Counted from the stretch's first letter, positions 25,112 to 35,562 are shown. The stretch is DNA of 64,000 nt from Qipengyuania_B thermophila (GCF_004153605.1 NZ_SDSI01000001.1:682001-746000); one strand, 5' to 3'. The notes: generated by a model not told the origin, from the letters alone. Made by a program: numbers and translations.

Positions 25112-28100
25112 ACTTCCGCAACATCTCCGCCTGGTCGATCCGCAATCCGATCATTCCGATCGTGTTGTTCATCGGCCTGACGCTGGCCGGCCTGCTGTCC
25201 TTCATGCGTCTGCCGGTGGTGAACTTTCCGGATGTCGAATTTCCGATGGTCTCGGTGCTGATCAGCCAGCCCGGCGCCGCTCCGACCGAGATCGAGACCC
25301 AGATCACCCAGCGCGTCGAATCGGCGGTGCGGTCCATCAACGGGGTGGAAACGATCAACTCCACCGCGTCCGAGGGCAGCAGCAGCACCATGGTGGAGTT
25401 CGCCATCGGCACCGACGTGAACGTCGCCGTCAACGAAGTGACCAATGCCATCGCGCAGATCCGGGGCGATCTTCCGGACGGCATTCTCGAGCCGCGGGTG
25501 GCCAAGGTGCAGAACGCGGGCGGGGGCATCATCGGCTTCTATGCCGTCAGCGCGCCCGACATGACTCCGGAACAGCTCAGCTGGTTCGTCGACGACACTG
25601 TGTCCAAGCGTCTGCTGGCGGTGTCGGGCATGGCGGCGGTCAGCCGGGCGGGCGGCGTCGACCGCGAGATCCGGGTGGTGCTCGATCCGGCGCGCATGCA
25701 GGCTCTCGGCGTGACCGCGCGCGACGTGAATGCGGCGCTGCGCCAGATCAACATCAACGCGGCCGGAGGTCAGACCGAAATTGCCGGCTCGCGCCAGTCG
25801 GTGCGCGTGTTGGGCAATGCCGACGATGCCTACGCCCTGTCGCAGCTGCGCATCCCCGCGGCGCGCGGCGCCACGATCAAGCTGTCCGACATCGCCGATG
25901 TGTCGGATGGCTATTCCGAGCCGCGCCGACTGTCGAAGGTGGACGGCGCGCAGGTCGTCACCTTCTCCTTTGAGCGCGCGCGCGGGGTTTCGGAAGTCGA
26001 CGTCTATGACGGCGCCGTGGCCGCCATGCGCGCCATCGAGGCCGAAAATCCCGGCGTGACCTTCACCGAACTGTTCACGCCGGTGCCCTACACCAAGCAG
26101 CAATACGCCACCTCGATGGCCGCCCTCATCGAAGGCGCGGTGCTGGCGATCGTCGTGGTGTTCTTCTTCCTGCGCGACTGGCGGGCGACGTTCATCAGCG
26201 CCGTGGCGATCCCGCTGTCGGCAATCCCGACCTTCTGGTTCATGGACCTGCTCGGCTTCAACCTCAACTTCCTGTCGCTGCTGGCGCTGTCGCTGGTTGC
26301 GGGCGTGCTGGTCGACGACGCCATCGTCGAGATCGAGAACATCGTCCGCCACATGCGGATGGGTAAATCCGCCTATCAGGCGTCGATTGACGCGGCCGAC
26401 GAAATCGGCCTCGCCGTCGTCGCGACGAGCTTCTCCATCGTCGCCGTGTTTCTGCCCGTCGGGCTCATGCCGGGCATCCCGGGCGAGTTCTTCAAGCCCT
26501 TCGGCCTCACCGTCGTCGTGGCCGTGCTGATGAGCCTGCTGGTGGCCCGCATGATCACGCCCATGATGGCCGCCTATTTCCTCGAGGCAAAGGGCCACGC
26601 CGAACACGGCGAGGGCCGCGCCATGGACCTGTACATGCGGGTGCTCGGCTGGACGCTCCGTTCCGACGAGTCGCGGGCCATGCTCGCCCGGATCGAGCGG
26701 GTGCCGGGCACGTGGCTGTACCGCAGCATCGCGCTGCTGGCCGTGTTCGCCATGGTCGGCGCGTTCGTGTTCGGCGTCACCATGGCGTTCCAGCTGCTGG
26801 TCGGCTCCGGCCTGCTGCCCATCCTGATCGTGGCGCTCATTGCGCCGTTCGTCGGCCTGGCGTTGGCGGTCGTGGTGGCGATCGTGCTGCGCTTCCTCCT
26901 CGGCCTGTTCGGCGGCTTTGGCCGCTACTACCGGAGCTTCTCGGCGCGGCTGTATGCGCGCACGCGCGATCACCGGTTCTACGCCTTCATGGCCGGCGTC
27001 TTCGCGCTGATCATGACCGGTGCGCTGTTCGCCGGGCTGCCGCAGCAGTTCCAGCCCAACACCAACGAGGATGGCAGCCGCGTCACCATCGAGCTCGTGC
27101 CGGGCACCACCATCGAGCAGACGCAGGCCGTCGCCAGCCAGGTCGAGGCCGTCCTGCGCGAGGCTCCGGAAGTGGCATTGGTGACGCAGGCGATCCGCGA
27201 GGGCAGCGCGACCCTCTATGTCGACCTCGTCCCGGCCGAGGAGCGGGAGGCCACCAGCGTCGAGTTCGAGCGGCGGTTGAACCCGGCGCTGGCCGCCATT
27301 CCCGACGCGCGGGTCAGCTTCGCCTCGCAGTCGGGCGGCGGGTTCGGCAGCGGGCGCGACATCTCCGTCATGCTCGCCGGCAGCGACCCGATCCTGCTCG
27401 AGCAGACGGCGCAGACGCTGGTCGAACAGATGCGCGGCCTTCCCGGTGTCGTGGCGCCGCGCATCGCCGCCGACCTGCGCCGTCCCGAACTCATCATCAC
27501 CCCGCGCGAGGACCTCGCGGCGCAGCTGGGCGTGACCACGGCTGCGCTGTCGAACGCCATCCGGATCGCCACGCTCGGCGAGATCGATCAGAACGCCGCC
27601 CGCTTCTCGCTCACCGACCGGCAGGTGCCGATCCGCGTCATCCTTCCGCGCGAGTCGCGCCGCGACATCGCCACCATTCAGAACCTGCCGGTGCCCACGG
27701 CAAGCGGCGCGTCCGTCCCGCTGCGGCGGGTCGCCGACATCTCCTTCGGCTCCGGCCCGACCCAGATCCAGCGCTACAACCAGTCGCGGCGGGTCTTTGT
27801 CGGGGCCGACCTAGCGGAGGGGCAGGTCAAGGGCCCGGTCATGGAGTCGATCCAGCGCCTGCCGATCATGCGCGACCTGCCGCCCGGCGTATCGAACGAG
27901 GCCGTGGGCGAGGACAAGTGGCAGGCCGAGATGATCGCCAGCTTCGCCGTTGCGGTGGTGAGCGGCGTGCTGCTCGTCTTTGGCGTGCTGGTGCTGCTCT
28001 ACCATCGTTTCGTCTCGCCGCTGGTCAACATGACCTCGCTGCTGCTCGCCCCGCTGGGCGGCCTCATCGCCCTCCTGATCGTCGACCAGCCGATCTCCAT

Positions 28101-28536
28101 GCCCGTCTACATCGGCATGCTGATGCTGCTGGGCATCGTCGCCAAGAACTCGATCCTGCTGATCGACTTCGCCATGGAGGAGATGAACAAGGGCGTGCCC
28201 AAGCTCCAGGCGATCATGGACGCCGGGCACAAGCGCGCGCAGCCCATCGTCATGACCACGGTGGCGATGACCGCGGGCATGGTTCCCACCGCCATCTCTG
28301 TGTCCGGCGATGCTGCGTGGCGCGCGCCGATGGGCACGGTGGTGATCGGCGGCCTCCTGCTCTCCACGGTGCTGACGCTGGTGCTGATCCCGGCCGGCTT
28401 CAGCCTCGCCGACGGGTTCGAAAAGCGGGTCGGGCCGTGGCTGTCGCGCCGGCTGCTGACCTACCGGCCCGGTGACGAACAGCGCCCCACCGGACCGCAG
28501 ACCAGCGGCAGCAGCCTGCCGACGCCGGCCGAATGA
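25108..28536 (+). CDS. RND efflux permease with an extra central membrane insert
   Basis: Proton-driven efflux pump subunit of the AcrB/MexB superfamily, 1142 residues against the usual 1030-1050. The proton relay is present: Asp-Asp in GVLVDDAIVEIENI (TM4) and the TM10 Lys in AKNSILLIDFA. Both halves show porter-domain sequence (for example FRKIDQ-like QPGAAPTEIETQI and VELVP-like IELVPGTTIEQTQ). Between TM6 and TM7, about residues 530-610, there is an added stretch with one hydrophobic segment at 540-561 and a longer one at 567-600 (probably two helices), before the normal TM7 at about 624-643. GTG start overlaps the adaptor stop. Substrate not predictable. Confidence 0.92.
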   Translation: MNFRNISAWSIRNPIIPIVLFIGLTLAGLLSFMRLPVVNFPDVEFPMVSVLISQPGAAPTEIETQITQRVESAVRSINGVETINSTASEGSSSTMVEFAIGTDVNVAVNEVTNAIAQIRGDLPDGILEPRVAKVQNAGGGIIGFYAVSAPDMTPEQLSWFVDDTVSKRLLAVSGMAAVSRAGGVDREIRVVLDPARMQALGVTARDVNAALRQININAAGGQTEIAGSRQSVRVLGNADDAYALSQLRIPAARGATIKLSDIADVSDGYSEPRRLSKVDGAQVVTFSFERARGVSEVDVYDGAVAAMRAIEAENPGVTFTELFTPVPYTKQQYATSMAALIEGAVLAIVVVFFFLRDWRATFISAVAIPLSAIPTFWFMDLLGFNLNFLSLLALSLVAGVLVDDAIVEIENIVRHMRMGKSAYQASIDAADEIGLAVVATSFSIVAVFLPVGLMPGIPGEFFKPFGLTVVVAVLMSLLVARMITPMMAAYFLEAKGHAEHGEGRAMDLYMRVLGWTLRSDESRAMLARIERVPGTWLYRSIALLAVFAMVGAFVFGVTMAFQLLVGSGLLPILIVALIAPFVGLALAVVVAIVLRFLLGLFGGFGRYYRSFSARLYARTRDHRFYAFMAGVFALIMTGALFAGLPQQFQPNTNEDGSRVTIELVPGTTIEQTQAVASQVEAVLREAPEVALVTQAIREGSATLYVDLVPAEEREATSVEFERRLNPALAAIPDARVSFASQSGGGFGSGRDISVMLAGSDPILLEQTAQTLVEQMRGLPGVVAPRIAADLRRPELIITPREDLAAQLGVTTAALSNAIRIATLGEIDQNAARFSLTDRQVPIRVILPRESRRDIATIQNLPVPTASGASVPLRRVADISFGSGPTQIQRYNQSRRVFVGADLAEGQVKGPVMESIQRLPIMRDLPPGVSNEAVGEDKWQAEMIASFAVAVVSGVLLVFGVLVLLYHRFVSPLVNMTSLLLAPLGGLIALLIVDQPISMPVYIGMLMLLGIVAKNSILLIDFAMEEMNKGVPKLQAIMDAGHKRAQPIVMTTVAMTAGMVPTAISVSGDAAWRAPMGTVVIGGLLLSTVLTLVLIPAGFSLADGFEKRVGPWLSRRLLTYRPGDEQRPTGPQTSGSSLPTPAE

Positions 28537-28567
28537 GCCGCGGCCAGCCGGCCGCGCTGCCAGACCG

Positions 28568-29815
28568 TTGACGGCGCCGGCCACCGTCACGCCGGACCGC
28601 GCGCGCGCCATGCGCCGCACGGCGACCGGCCTGCTGGTGCTCATGGCGGGACTGTTCGTGCTGGCGGAGATCAACCTCGGTCGCCACTGGGGATGGGGCT
28701 ATCTCCATGCTTTTGCCGAAGCGGGAATGATCGGCGGGATCGCCGACTGGTTCGCGGTCACCGCGCTGTTCCGCCGGCCCCTCGGGCTGCCGATCCCGCA
28801 CACCGCCATCGTCCCCGAGAACAAGAACCGCATCGCCGACACCATGGCGCAGTTCCTGCGGACCAATTTCCTCACGCCGCAGGTGGTGGCCCGCCGGATG
28901 GAGGGGATGAACCTTGCCGCGGCCGTCGGCGCCTACCTCGCCGCGCCGCGCGAGGCGGCCTCTTCGCGCATTGGGACCGGGGCCCGCGATCTGGCGGTGG
29001 AGGTGCTGCAATCGCTCGATCCGCAGCGCCTCGGCACGCAGGTGCGCGCGGGTCTCGCGGCACAGATCGAGCGGGTCCAGATCAGCCCGATGCTGGGACA
29101 GCTGCTGGCGGCGATGATCGCCGACGGACGGCACCGGCCGCTGATCGACAGCCTCATCCGCTGGGCGGGGCTGGTGCTCGAAGACAACGAGGACACGGTG
29201 CGGGCCATGATCCAGCGGCGCGCCAACGCCCTGCTGCGGCTGGTCGGGCTGGACGAGCGGCTGGCGAATTCGGTCATCGACGGGCTTTACCGGATGCTGG
29301 CCGAAGTGCTGGTCGACCCCGATCATCCCCTGCGCCTCAAGGTTGAACAGGGTCTCGCCGATTTTGCCCATCGCCTGCAGCACGATGCGGACCTGCGTGC
29401 GCGGGTGGAGCGGATGAAGAACGACTTCGTCACCAATCCGGCGGTCGGAAGCTGGTGGCAGGGAGTGTGGGAGCGGCTGCGGGAGGGGCTGATCGCCGGA
29501 CTTCGCGACGGGCGCGGCGTGTCCGGTCAACTTTCGGAGGCGCTGCGTGACATGGGCCTCGCGCTCGAGCGCGATGCGCGCCTGCAGCATCAGGTCAACC
29601 GCCTCGCCCGGCGCTCCGCCGTGGGGCTGGCGACGAACTATGGCGAGCAGATCGTGCGGCTGGTGTCGGAGACGGTGAAGCGCTGGGACGCGCGCACCGT
29701 CACTGACCGGGTGGAGGGCGCGGTGGGCCGCGATCTCCAGTTCATCCGCATCAACGGGACGCTGGTGGGCGGTCTCGTCGGCGTGGCGATCCACGCGCTG
29801 GTGGGGTTGTTCTGA
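28568..29815 (+). CDS. DUF445 family membrane-associated protein
   Basis: A 415-residue DUF445 (YjiN-like) protein of unknown function. A membrane segment (about 17-33) is followed by the family signature GMIGGIADWFAVTALFRRPLGLPIPHTAI, here in two parts, then long amphipathic helices and a C-terminal hydrophobic segment (GTLVGGLVGVAIHALVGLF). The frame is open back into the permease gene; TTG 28568 is chosen as the first start after it, with ATG 28610 as an alternative. Confidence 0.85.
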   Translation: MTAPATVTPDRARAMRRTATGLLVLMAGLFVLAEINLGRHWGWGYLHAFAEAGMIGGIADWFAVTALFRRPLGLPIPHTAIVPENKNRIADTMAQFLRTNFLTPQVVARRMEGMNLAAAVGAYLAAPREAASSRIGTGARDLAVEVLQSLDPQRLGTQVRAGLAAQIERVQISPMLGQLLAAMIADGRHRPLIDSLIRWAGLVLEDNEDTVRAMIQRRANALLRLVGLDERLANSVIDGLYRMLAEVLVDPDHPLRLKVEQGLADFAHRLQHDADLRARVERMKNDFVTNPAVGSWWQGVWERLREGLIAGLRDGRGVSGQLSEALRDMGLALERDARLQHQVNRLARRSAVGLATNYGEQIVRLVSETVKRWDARTVTDRVEGAVGRDLQFIRINGTLVGGLVGVAIHALVGLF

Positions 29816-29837
29816 CGCCCCTGGCGCGCGCCGTGTC

Positions 29838-30752
29838 TCAGTACACCCGGTAGCTGATCTTGGTCGAGAAGAACGCCGGTTTCGGCTCTCCCGCCGCGTT
29901 GCGGCCAGGTTCGAACCGCGCCTCCCTGCGCATGATGTCGCACACCCTCTGCGCGAAATCCGAGCCTCGGGACAGCAGGATCATGTGGCACCGGCTGACG
30001 CGCCCGTTCGCACCCACGACCACGCGCAGGCGGTAGTCGGCCTCTGCTCCCTCCTCGAGCGCCTTGGCTGGATAGAACTCCTGGATCTTTCCCACGAGAG
30101 GAACCGAGTTGATCCAGCGCGCCGCCGTAGTCGCCTCGCGCAACTCGGCAGGGTCCATGCCCCAGCTCACCAGGAGATCGTCCATGCAGGCGTTCATGGC
30201 CTTGAACGGCGCTTCGAGGGAGCCGAAGGACAGGCTCACGCTCTCGCCGCCCTTCGTCAGTGTCAGCCGCGCGATGGACCGGCCGTGCTCCGGGTTCAGA
30301 AGCCGGAGCCTGGCCGCGCGCGCGGTCCCGTCGCTCAGCGCGTCAGGCTCCGAACGCAGCCGCGGCTTGGCCGTCCTGCTGATCAAGGTCGGAGGCGGAG
30401 CCTCGTGAGTGACGCTCGCCACGGCCGTGCCGAACTCCGCCACGCGAAGCGACGCGTCATGGTCGATCTCGAAGCCGTCGAAGGCGGGTGCGAACTGCAC
30501 TTGGACCTTACCCTTGCCGAACCGGTCCACCAGCGGGCCGGCTACAGTCCAGGAAAAGGTGTCGCTCGGCTGCGTCTGCTCGAGCATGAACGCCGTTCGC
30601 GTCGGACCCTCGCCGAAGGCGCGTGTCATGCGGCAGCGATGGTCGCCGTAGTCGAGCACCCAGGCGCTCGACGGCGAGAGCACGACTTCCTCCGCTTTCG
30701 CCCCCGAGGCGATCACGCTAAGCACGGCGGCGCCCATGGCCCATGCGTGCAT
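29838..30752 (-). CDS. Secreted TonB-domain protein with a novel N-terminal region
   Basis: A 304-residue protein with a signal peptide ending in GAKAEE. Residues about 20-190 are a beta-rich region with WVLDYGDHRCRMTRAFGEG and WTVAGPLVDRFG; the C-terminal 90 residues resemble a TonB C-terminal domain (YRLRVVVGANGRVSRCHMIL, RREARFEPGRNAAG, TKISYRVY). There is no membrane anchor or Pro-rich spacer like true TonB, so it probably acts free in the periplasm. ATG 30752 has GAGGAGGGGG just upstream. It lies after etfA, same strand, 52 bases on. Confidence 0.75.
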   Translation of the reverse strand: MHAWAMGAAVLSVIASGAKAEEVVLSPSSAWVLDYGDHRCRMTRAFGEGPTRTAFMLEQTQPSDTFSWTVAGPLVDRFGKGKVQVQFAPAFDGFEIDHDASLRVAEFGTAVASVTHEAPPPTLISRTAKPRLRSEPDALSDGTARAARLRLLNPEHGRSIARLTLTKGGESVSLSFGSLEAPFKAMNACMDDLLVSWGMDPAELREATTAARWINSVPLVGKIQEFYPAKALEEGAEADYRLRVVVGANGRVSRCHMILLSRGSDFAQRVCDIMRREARFEPGRNAAGEPKPAFFSTKISYRVY

Positions 30753-30804
30753 GACAAACCCCCTCCTCACCTCGAAGAGGGGTGTAGCACCGCGGCCTTG
30801 ATGA

Positions 30805-31737
30805 TCAAAGCTTTGCCGTCAGCTCCGGCAGGATCTTGTAGAGATCGCCCACCAGACCGACGTCGGCGACCTGGAAGATGGGCGCGTCCTCGTCCTTGTT
30901 GATGGCGATGATGACCTTGGAGTCCTTCATCCCCGCAAGGTGCTGGATTGCGCCGGAAATGCCGACCGCGATGTAGACTTCGGGAGCGACAATCTTGCCG
31001 GTCTGCCCGACCTGGTAGTCGTTGGGCACGAAGCCTGCGTCCACCGCGGCGCGCGACGCCCCCACGCCAGCCCCCAGCTTGTCGGCCAGCGGGATGATGT
31101 ATTCCTGGAAAGTCTCGGCATCCTTGAGCGCGCGCCCGCCGGACACGATGATCTTGGCGCTGGTGAGCTCCGGCCGTTCGCTCTCCGCCAGCTCGCGCCC
31201 GACGAACTGCGAGGCACCGGAATCGCTGGGGCCGGCGACTTCCTCGATCGCCGCCGCGCCGCCGCTCGCCTGCGCCTTGTCGAAGGCCGTGCCGCGCACG
31301 GTCAGGACCAGCTTGGGATCCGTCGCCTCGACCGTCGCGATGGCGTTGCCGGCATAGATGGGCCGGGTGAAGGTCCGTTCGCCTTCGACCGACAGGATCT
31401 CGGACACCTGCATCACGTCGAGCAGGGCCGCGACCCGCGGCGCGATGTTCTTGCCGGTGGTGGTCGCGGGCGCGAGGAACGCGTCGTGGTGCTCCATCAA
31501 CCCGGCAACGAGCGGCGCGACATTCTCCGGCAGCTGGTGTTCGAACGCGGGGTCGTCAGCCACGTGAACCTTGCCGATGCCCTGAACCTGCGCCGCCTGT
31601 TCCGCCACCGCACGGCAGCCGGATCCGGCCACCAGCAGGTGCACCTCGCCGCCAAGCCGGGTCGCGGCGGTGACCGTCGCCAGCGTCGCTTCCTTCATCG
31701 ACGCATTGTCATGTTCCACCAGAACCAGGGACTTCAT
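30805..31737 (-). CDS. etfA: Electron transfer flavoprotein, alpha subunit
   Basis: ETF alpha binds FAD and carries electrons from acyl-CoA and related dehydrogenases to ETF-quinone oxidoreductase. The 310-residue protein has the C-terminal FAD site: SGGRALKD, SRAAVDAGFVPNDYQVGQTG, VGISGAIQHLAGM and INKDEDAPIFQVADVGLVGD. It is 29 bases downstream of etfB in the usual beta-alpha order. Confidence 0.96.
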   Translation of the reverse strand: MKSLVLVEHDNASMKEATLATVTAATRLGGEVHLLVAGSGCRAVAEQAAQVQGIGKVHVADDPAFEHQLPENVAPLVAGLMEHHDAFLAPATTTGKNIAPRVAALLDVMQVSEILSVEGERTFTRPIYAGNAIATVEATDPKLVLTVRGTAFDKAQASGGAAAIEEVAGPSDSGASQFVGRELAESERPELTSAKIIVSGGRALKDAETFQEYIIPLADKLGAGVGASRAAVDAGFVPNDYQVGQTGKIVAPEVYIAVGISGAIQHLAGMKDSKVIIAINKDEDAPIFQVADVGLVGDLYKILPELTAKL

Positions 31738-31766
31738 CGTCGCAATCCTTTCAGAACCCGCGCGGA

Positions 31767-32513
31767 TCAGGCAATGCCGAGCGTCTTGAGCTTGCTGACC
31801 AGTTCATCGACATCGGCCACCTTCACCCCGGCCTGGCGAACCGCCGGCTCCTCGACCTTCACCACGCGCAGCCGCGGGGCCGTGTCGACGCCGAGGTCGG
31901 CCGGGGTCTTGACGTCCAGCGGCTTCTTCTTGGCCTTCATGATGTTCGGGAGCGAAGCGTAGCGCGGCTCGTTGAGCCGCAGGTCGGTGGTGATGACCGC
32001 GGGCAGGGCCAGGCGCACGGTTTCAAGGCCGCCGTCGACCTCGCGCTTCACCGTCACATGGTCGCCCTCGACTTCCACCGTGTTGGCAAACGTGCCCTGC
32101 GGCCGGTTCATCAGCGCCGCCAGCATCTGCCCGGTCTGGTTGGAATCGTCGTCGATCGCCTGCTTGCCGAGCAGGATGATGCCGGGCTGCTCGGCCTCGG
32201 CCACCGCCTTGAGGATCTTGGCCACGGCCAGCGGCTCGACCTCCTCGTCGGTTTCGATCAGGATGGCGCGGTCGGCGCCCATGGCCAGAGCCGTGCGCAG
32301 GGTTTCCTGCGCCTTGGCGGGACCGATGGAGACGGCGACGATCTCGTCCGCCTGCCCCTTCTCCTTGATCCGGATCGCCTCCTCGACGGCGATCTCGTCG
32401 AAGGGGTTCATGCTCATCTTGACGTTGGCGAGATCGACCCCGGACCCGTCCGCCTTCACCCGCGGCTTCACGTTGTAGTCGATCACCCGCTTGACGGGGA
32501 CGAGGATTTTCAT
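31767..32513 (-). CDS. etfB: Electron transfer flavoprotein, beta subunit
   Basis: Partner of ETF alpha; binds AMP. The 248-residue protein begins MKILVPVKRVIDYNVKPRVK and has MSMNPFDEIAVEEAIRIKEK, the AMP-contact stretch LLGKQAIDDDSNQTGQMLA and LPAVITTDLRLNEPRYASLP, all family hallmarks. It lies 107 bases after sucC on the same strand, behind a hairpin that may end the sucC message. Confidence 0.96.
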   Translation of the reverse strand: MKILVPVKRVIDYNVKPRVKADGSGVDLANVKMSMNPFDEIAVEEAIRIKEKGQADEIVAVSIGPAKAQETLRTALAMGADRAILIETDEEVEPLAVAKILKAVAEAEQPGIILLGKQAIDDDSNQTGQMLAALMNRPQGTFANTVEVEGDHVTVKREVDGGLETVRLALPAVITTDLRLNEPRYASLPNIMKAKKKPLDVKTPADLGVDTAPRLRVVKVEEPAVRQAGVKVADVDELVSKLKTLGIA

Positions 32514-32586
32514 CGCCGGGCCTTCCTCTTGCTCGCTGTTGTGAATGCCTCGACGGGCATGTGCGTTCCGTCGCCCCGCGCGTCAA

Positions 32587-32610
32587 GGGCGCCGGCGAAG
32601 CCTGGCGCCC
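32587..32610 (-). terminator. Hairpin after sucC
   Basis: On the minus strand GGGCGCC and GGCGCCC form a 7-bp stem, continued above a one-base bulge by GGC/GCC around a TTC loop. Only TT follows, so it is a weak or Rho-assisted terminator. It separates sucC from etfB. Confidence 0.5.
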
Positions 32611-32620
32611 CCGCCACGGC

Positions 32621-33817
<1,197 letters not shown>

Positions 33818-33951
33818 GACTGGTCGCAATCCTTCGCTGATCGGGTGCGCAGGTCCGCCCGGGCGGGCGGCCACGGTGTGCCCGGCGCCCTTTGCATGGA
33901 ATGCGCGGCTTGAAAAGTGTGCGGGCACGCCGCATGTGCGACGCTCCTCCC

Positions 33952-34737
33952 ATGATCGATCTGCAACCCCTTCGCGACGCGGTGCGTCAGGCCGGCCGGC
34001 TGGCGCTCGCCCACTGGCCCGGAGACGGCCACGCCGTCCGGGTGTGGGACAAGCGCCCGGGCGATCCAGTGAGCGACGCCGATCTGCGCGTGAACGACTT
34101 CCTCCATGAGGCTCTTTCGCGCGTCCTGCCGCAGGCAGGCTGGCTGTCCGAGGAATCGGCAAACGACCCGGCGCAGCGGACAGGGGAATGGGCCTGGATC
34201 GTCGATCCGATCGACGGCACCCGCGATTTCGTGCGCGGCCGGGCGGGGTGGGCCGTGTCGGTGGCGCTGGTGCGCAGCGGTGAGCTTGCCGCTGCCGTCC
34301 TCGAGGCGCCGGCGCGCGGCGAGCACTGGTGGGCGCTTGCCGGTGCCGGTGCATGGCGCAATGACGCGCGGCTGCGGGTGTCCGGCCGCCCGGCGCTGAG
34401 CGGTGCCCGTGTGCCCGCCGCGGACCTTGCCCGTGCCGATGGCCTGTTCGCCCGCGTGCCGCAGCCCAATTCGATCGCGCTGAGGCTCGGCATGGTCGCG
34501 GCCGGGGAAGCGGACCTCGTCGCCACATACCGCTGGGGTCACGTGTGGGACATCGCCGCGGCAACCCTGCTGGTGCGCGAAGCCGGCGGGATGGTGGCGG
34601 ACGCTCTCGGCGTGCCGCCCGACTTCCGAACCGCAGATGGCCGCGTGTTCGGCGTCGTGGCCAGCACGCCCGCCCTGCTCGATCCGGCCGTGTCGCACAT
34701 CGCCGAGCGGGCGCGCGCCGCGCTGCTCGGCACCTGA
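33952..34737 (+). CDS. Inositol monophosphatase family phosphatase
   Basis: Mg-dependent phosphatase of the IMPase/CysQ/HisN superfamily, 261 residues. Metal-site motifs are SDADLRVN, WLSEES, WIVDPIDGTRDFVRG and WDIAAATLLVREAGG. Possible substrates include inositol phosphate, 3'-phosphoadenosine 5'-phosphate and histidinol phosphate; the sequence does not decide between them. ATG 33934 would add six residues. It diverges from sucC over 134 bases and converges on the OmpA-like gene. Confidence 0.88.
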   Translation: MIDLQPLRDAVRQAGRLALAHWPGDGHAVRVWDKRPGDPVSDADLRVNDFLHEALSRVLPQAGWLSEESANDPAQRTGEWAWIVDPIDGTRDFVRGRAGWAVSVALVRSGELAAAVLEAPARGEHWWALAGAGAWRNDARLRVSGRPALSGARVPAADLARADGLFARVPQPNSIALRLGMVAAGEADLVATYRWGHVWDIAAATLLVREAGGMVADALGVPPDFRTADGRVFGVVASTPALLDPAVSHIAERARAALLGT

Positions 34738-34745
34738 GGCGTGAG

Positions 34746-34773
34746 GGGCGGAGCGGTCCGCGCCGCTCCGCCC
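34746..34773. terminator. Strong hairpin between convergent genes
   Basis: GGGCGGAGCGG (34746-34756) and CCGCTCCGCCC (34763-34773) form a perfect 11-bp stem with a six-base loop, 9 bases after the phosphatase stop and 17 bases from the OmpA-like stop. There is no T-run on either side. It probably protects or ends both messages. Confidence 0.5.
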
Positions 34774-34790
34774 GCGCTTGGCCCTATGCC

Positions 34791-35474
34791 TTACTGCTGG
34801 GCCTGACGGATTTCCGCGTCGCTCAGCGGGATGATCTTGATCTCGACCCGGCGGTTCAGCGGCTCGGCGACATTGTCGCCGGTCTGCACACGCAGCTGCG
34901 TCTCGCCGAAGCCCTGGCTGCGGATGCGCGCGGAATTGACCCCGCGGCTGATGAGATGGCGGGCCACCGCCGAGGCGCGCTGTTCCGACAGGCGCTGATT
35001 GGCCTGGGCCGAACCGACCGTGTCCGTGTGACCGTACACGTCGATGAGGCTGTTGGGATACTGGACCAGATTGGCCGCCACGCGGTCGAGGATCTGCTGG
35101 AACTGCGGGCTGATGGTCGCGCTTCCGGTCGCGAACGTCACCCCGTCCGGAAGGTTGACGAGGATCGCCTGCCCGCCATCGGTTTCCGTCACATCGATGC
35201 CCTGGCCGGCGGTCTGTTCGCGCAGCTCGCGGATCTGCTGGTCAAGGCGATAGCCGACGACGGTGCCGACCGCGCCGCCACCGACAGCCCCGATGATGCG
35301 GCCCGTGCGCCCGCCGATCACCTGGCCGAGCAGCCCGCCGGCCGCCGCGCCGCCCGCGCCGCCAAGGACGGTGCGCGAAATGCGCTGCTCGCCCGTGTTG
35401 GGATCGGTGACGCACGCCGAAAGCGTCAGCAGCGACGCACTCGCCGCCAAGGTCGTGAACACCATCTTCTTCAT
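34791..35474 (-). CDS. OmpA-family lipoprotein (YiaD-like)
   Basis: A 227-residue outer-membrane lipoprotein. The signal ends in lipobox LSAC; residues about 38-75 form a Gly-zipper (GGAGGAAAGGLLGQVIGG); residues about 110-225 are an OmpA-like peptidoglycan-binding domain with DVYGHTDTVGSAQANQRLSE and a C-terminal NRRVEIKI. ATG 35474 has AAAGGA about 9 bases upstream. A near-consensus EcfG promoter precedes it, so it may be induced by general stress. Confidence 0.9.
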   Translation of the reverse strand: MKKMVFTTLAASASLLTLSACVTDPNTGEQRISRTVLGGAGGAAAGGLLGQVIGGRTGRIIGAVGGGAVGTVVGYRLDQQIRELREQTAGQGIDVTETDGGQAILVNLPDGVTFATGSATISPQFQQILDRVAANLVQYPNSLIDVYGHTDTVGSAQANQRLSEQRASAVARHLISRGVNSARIRSQGFGETQLRVQTGDNVAEPLNRRVEIKIIPLSDAEIRQAQQ

Positions 35475-35537
35475 GAGGATCGTTCCTTTTGTTGCCTGTC
35501 CCCGCAACGCGCCCACCTCGCGTGCTCTGTCGCTCAA

Positions 35538-35562
35538 AACCGTCGGCGCGGCGAGGTGTTCC
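35538..35562 (-). promoter_or_regulatory. Possible EcfG-type promoter before the OmpA-like gene
   Basis: Minus strand GGAAC (35562-35558), 16 bases, then GGTT (35541-35538), one mismatch from CGTT. It is 63 bases before ATG 35474, in the divergent gap with the CorC-like gene. Confidence 0.4.

Noticed and set aside
24928..26973. A 681-codon minus-strand frame inside the RND adaptor and permease genes
   Set aside because: His/Arg/Gly-rich and antisense to a strongly conserved RND permease; a shadow of its codon pattern.
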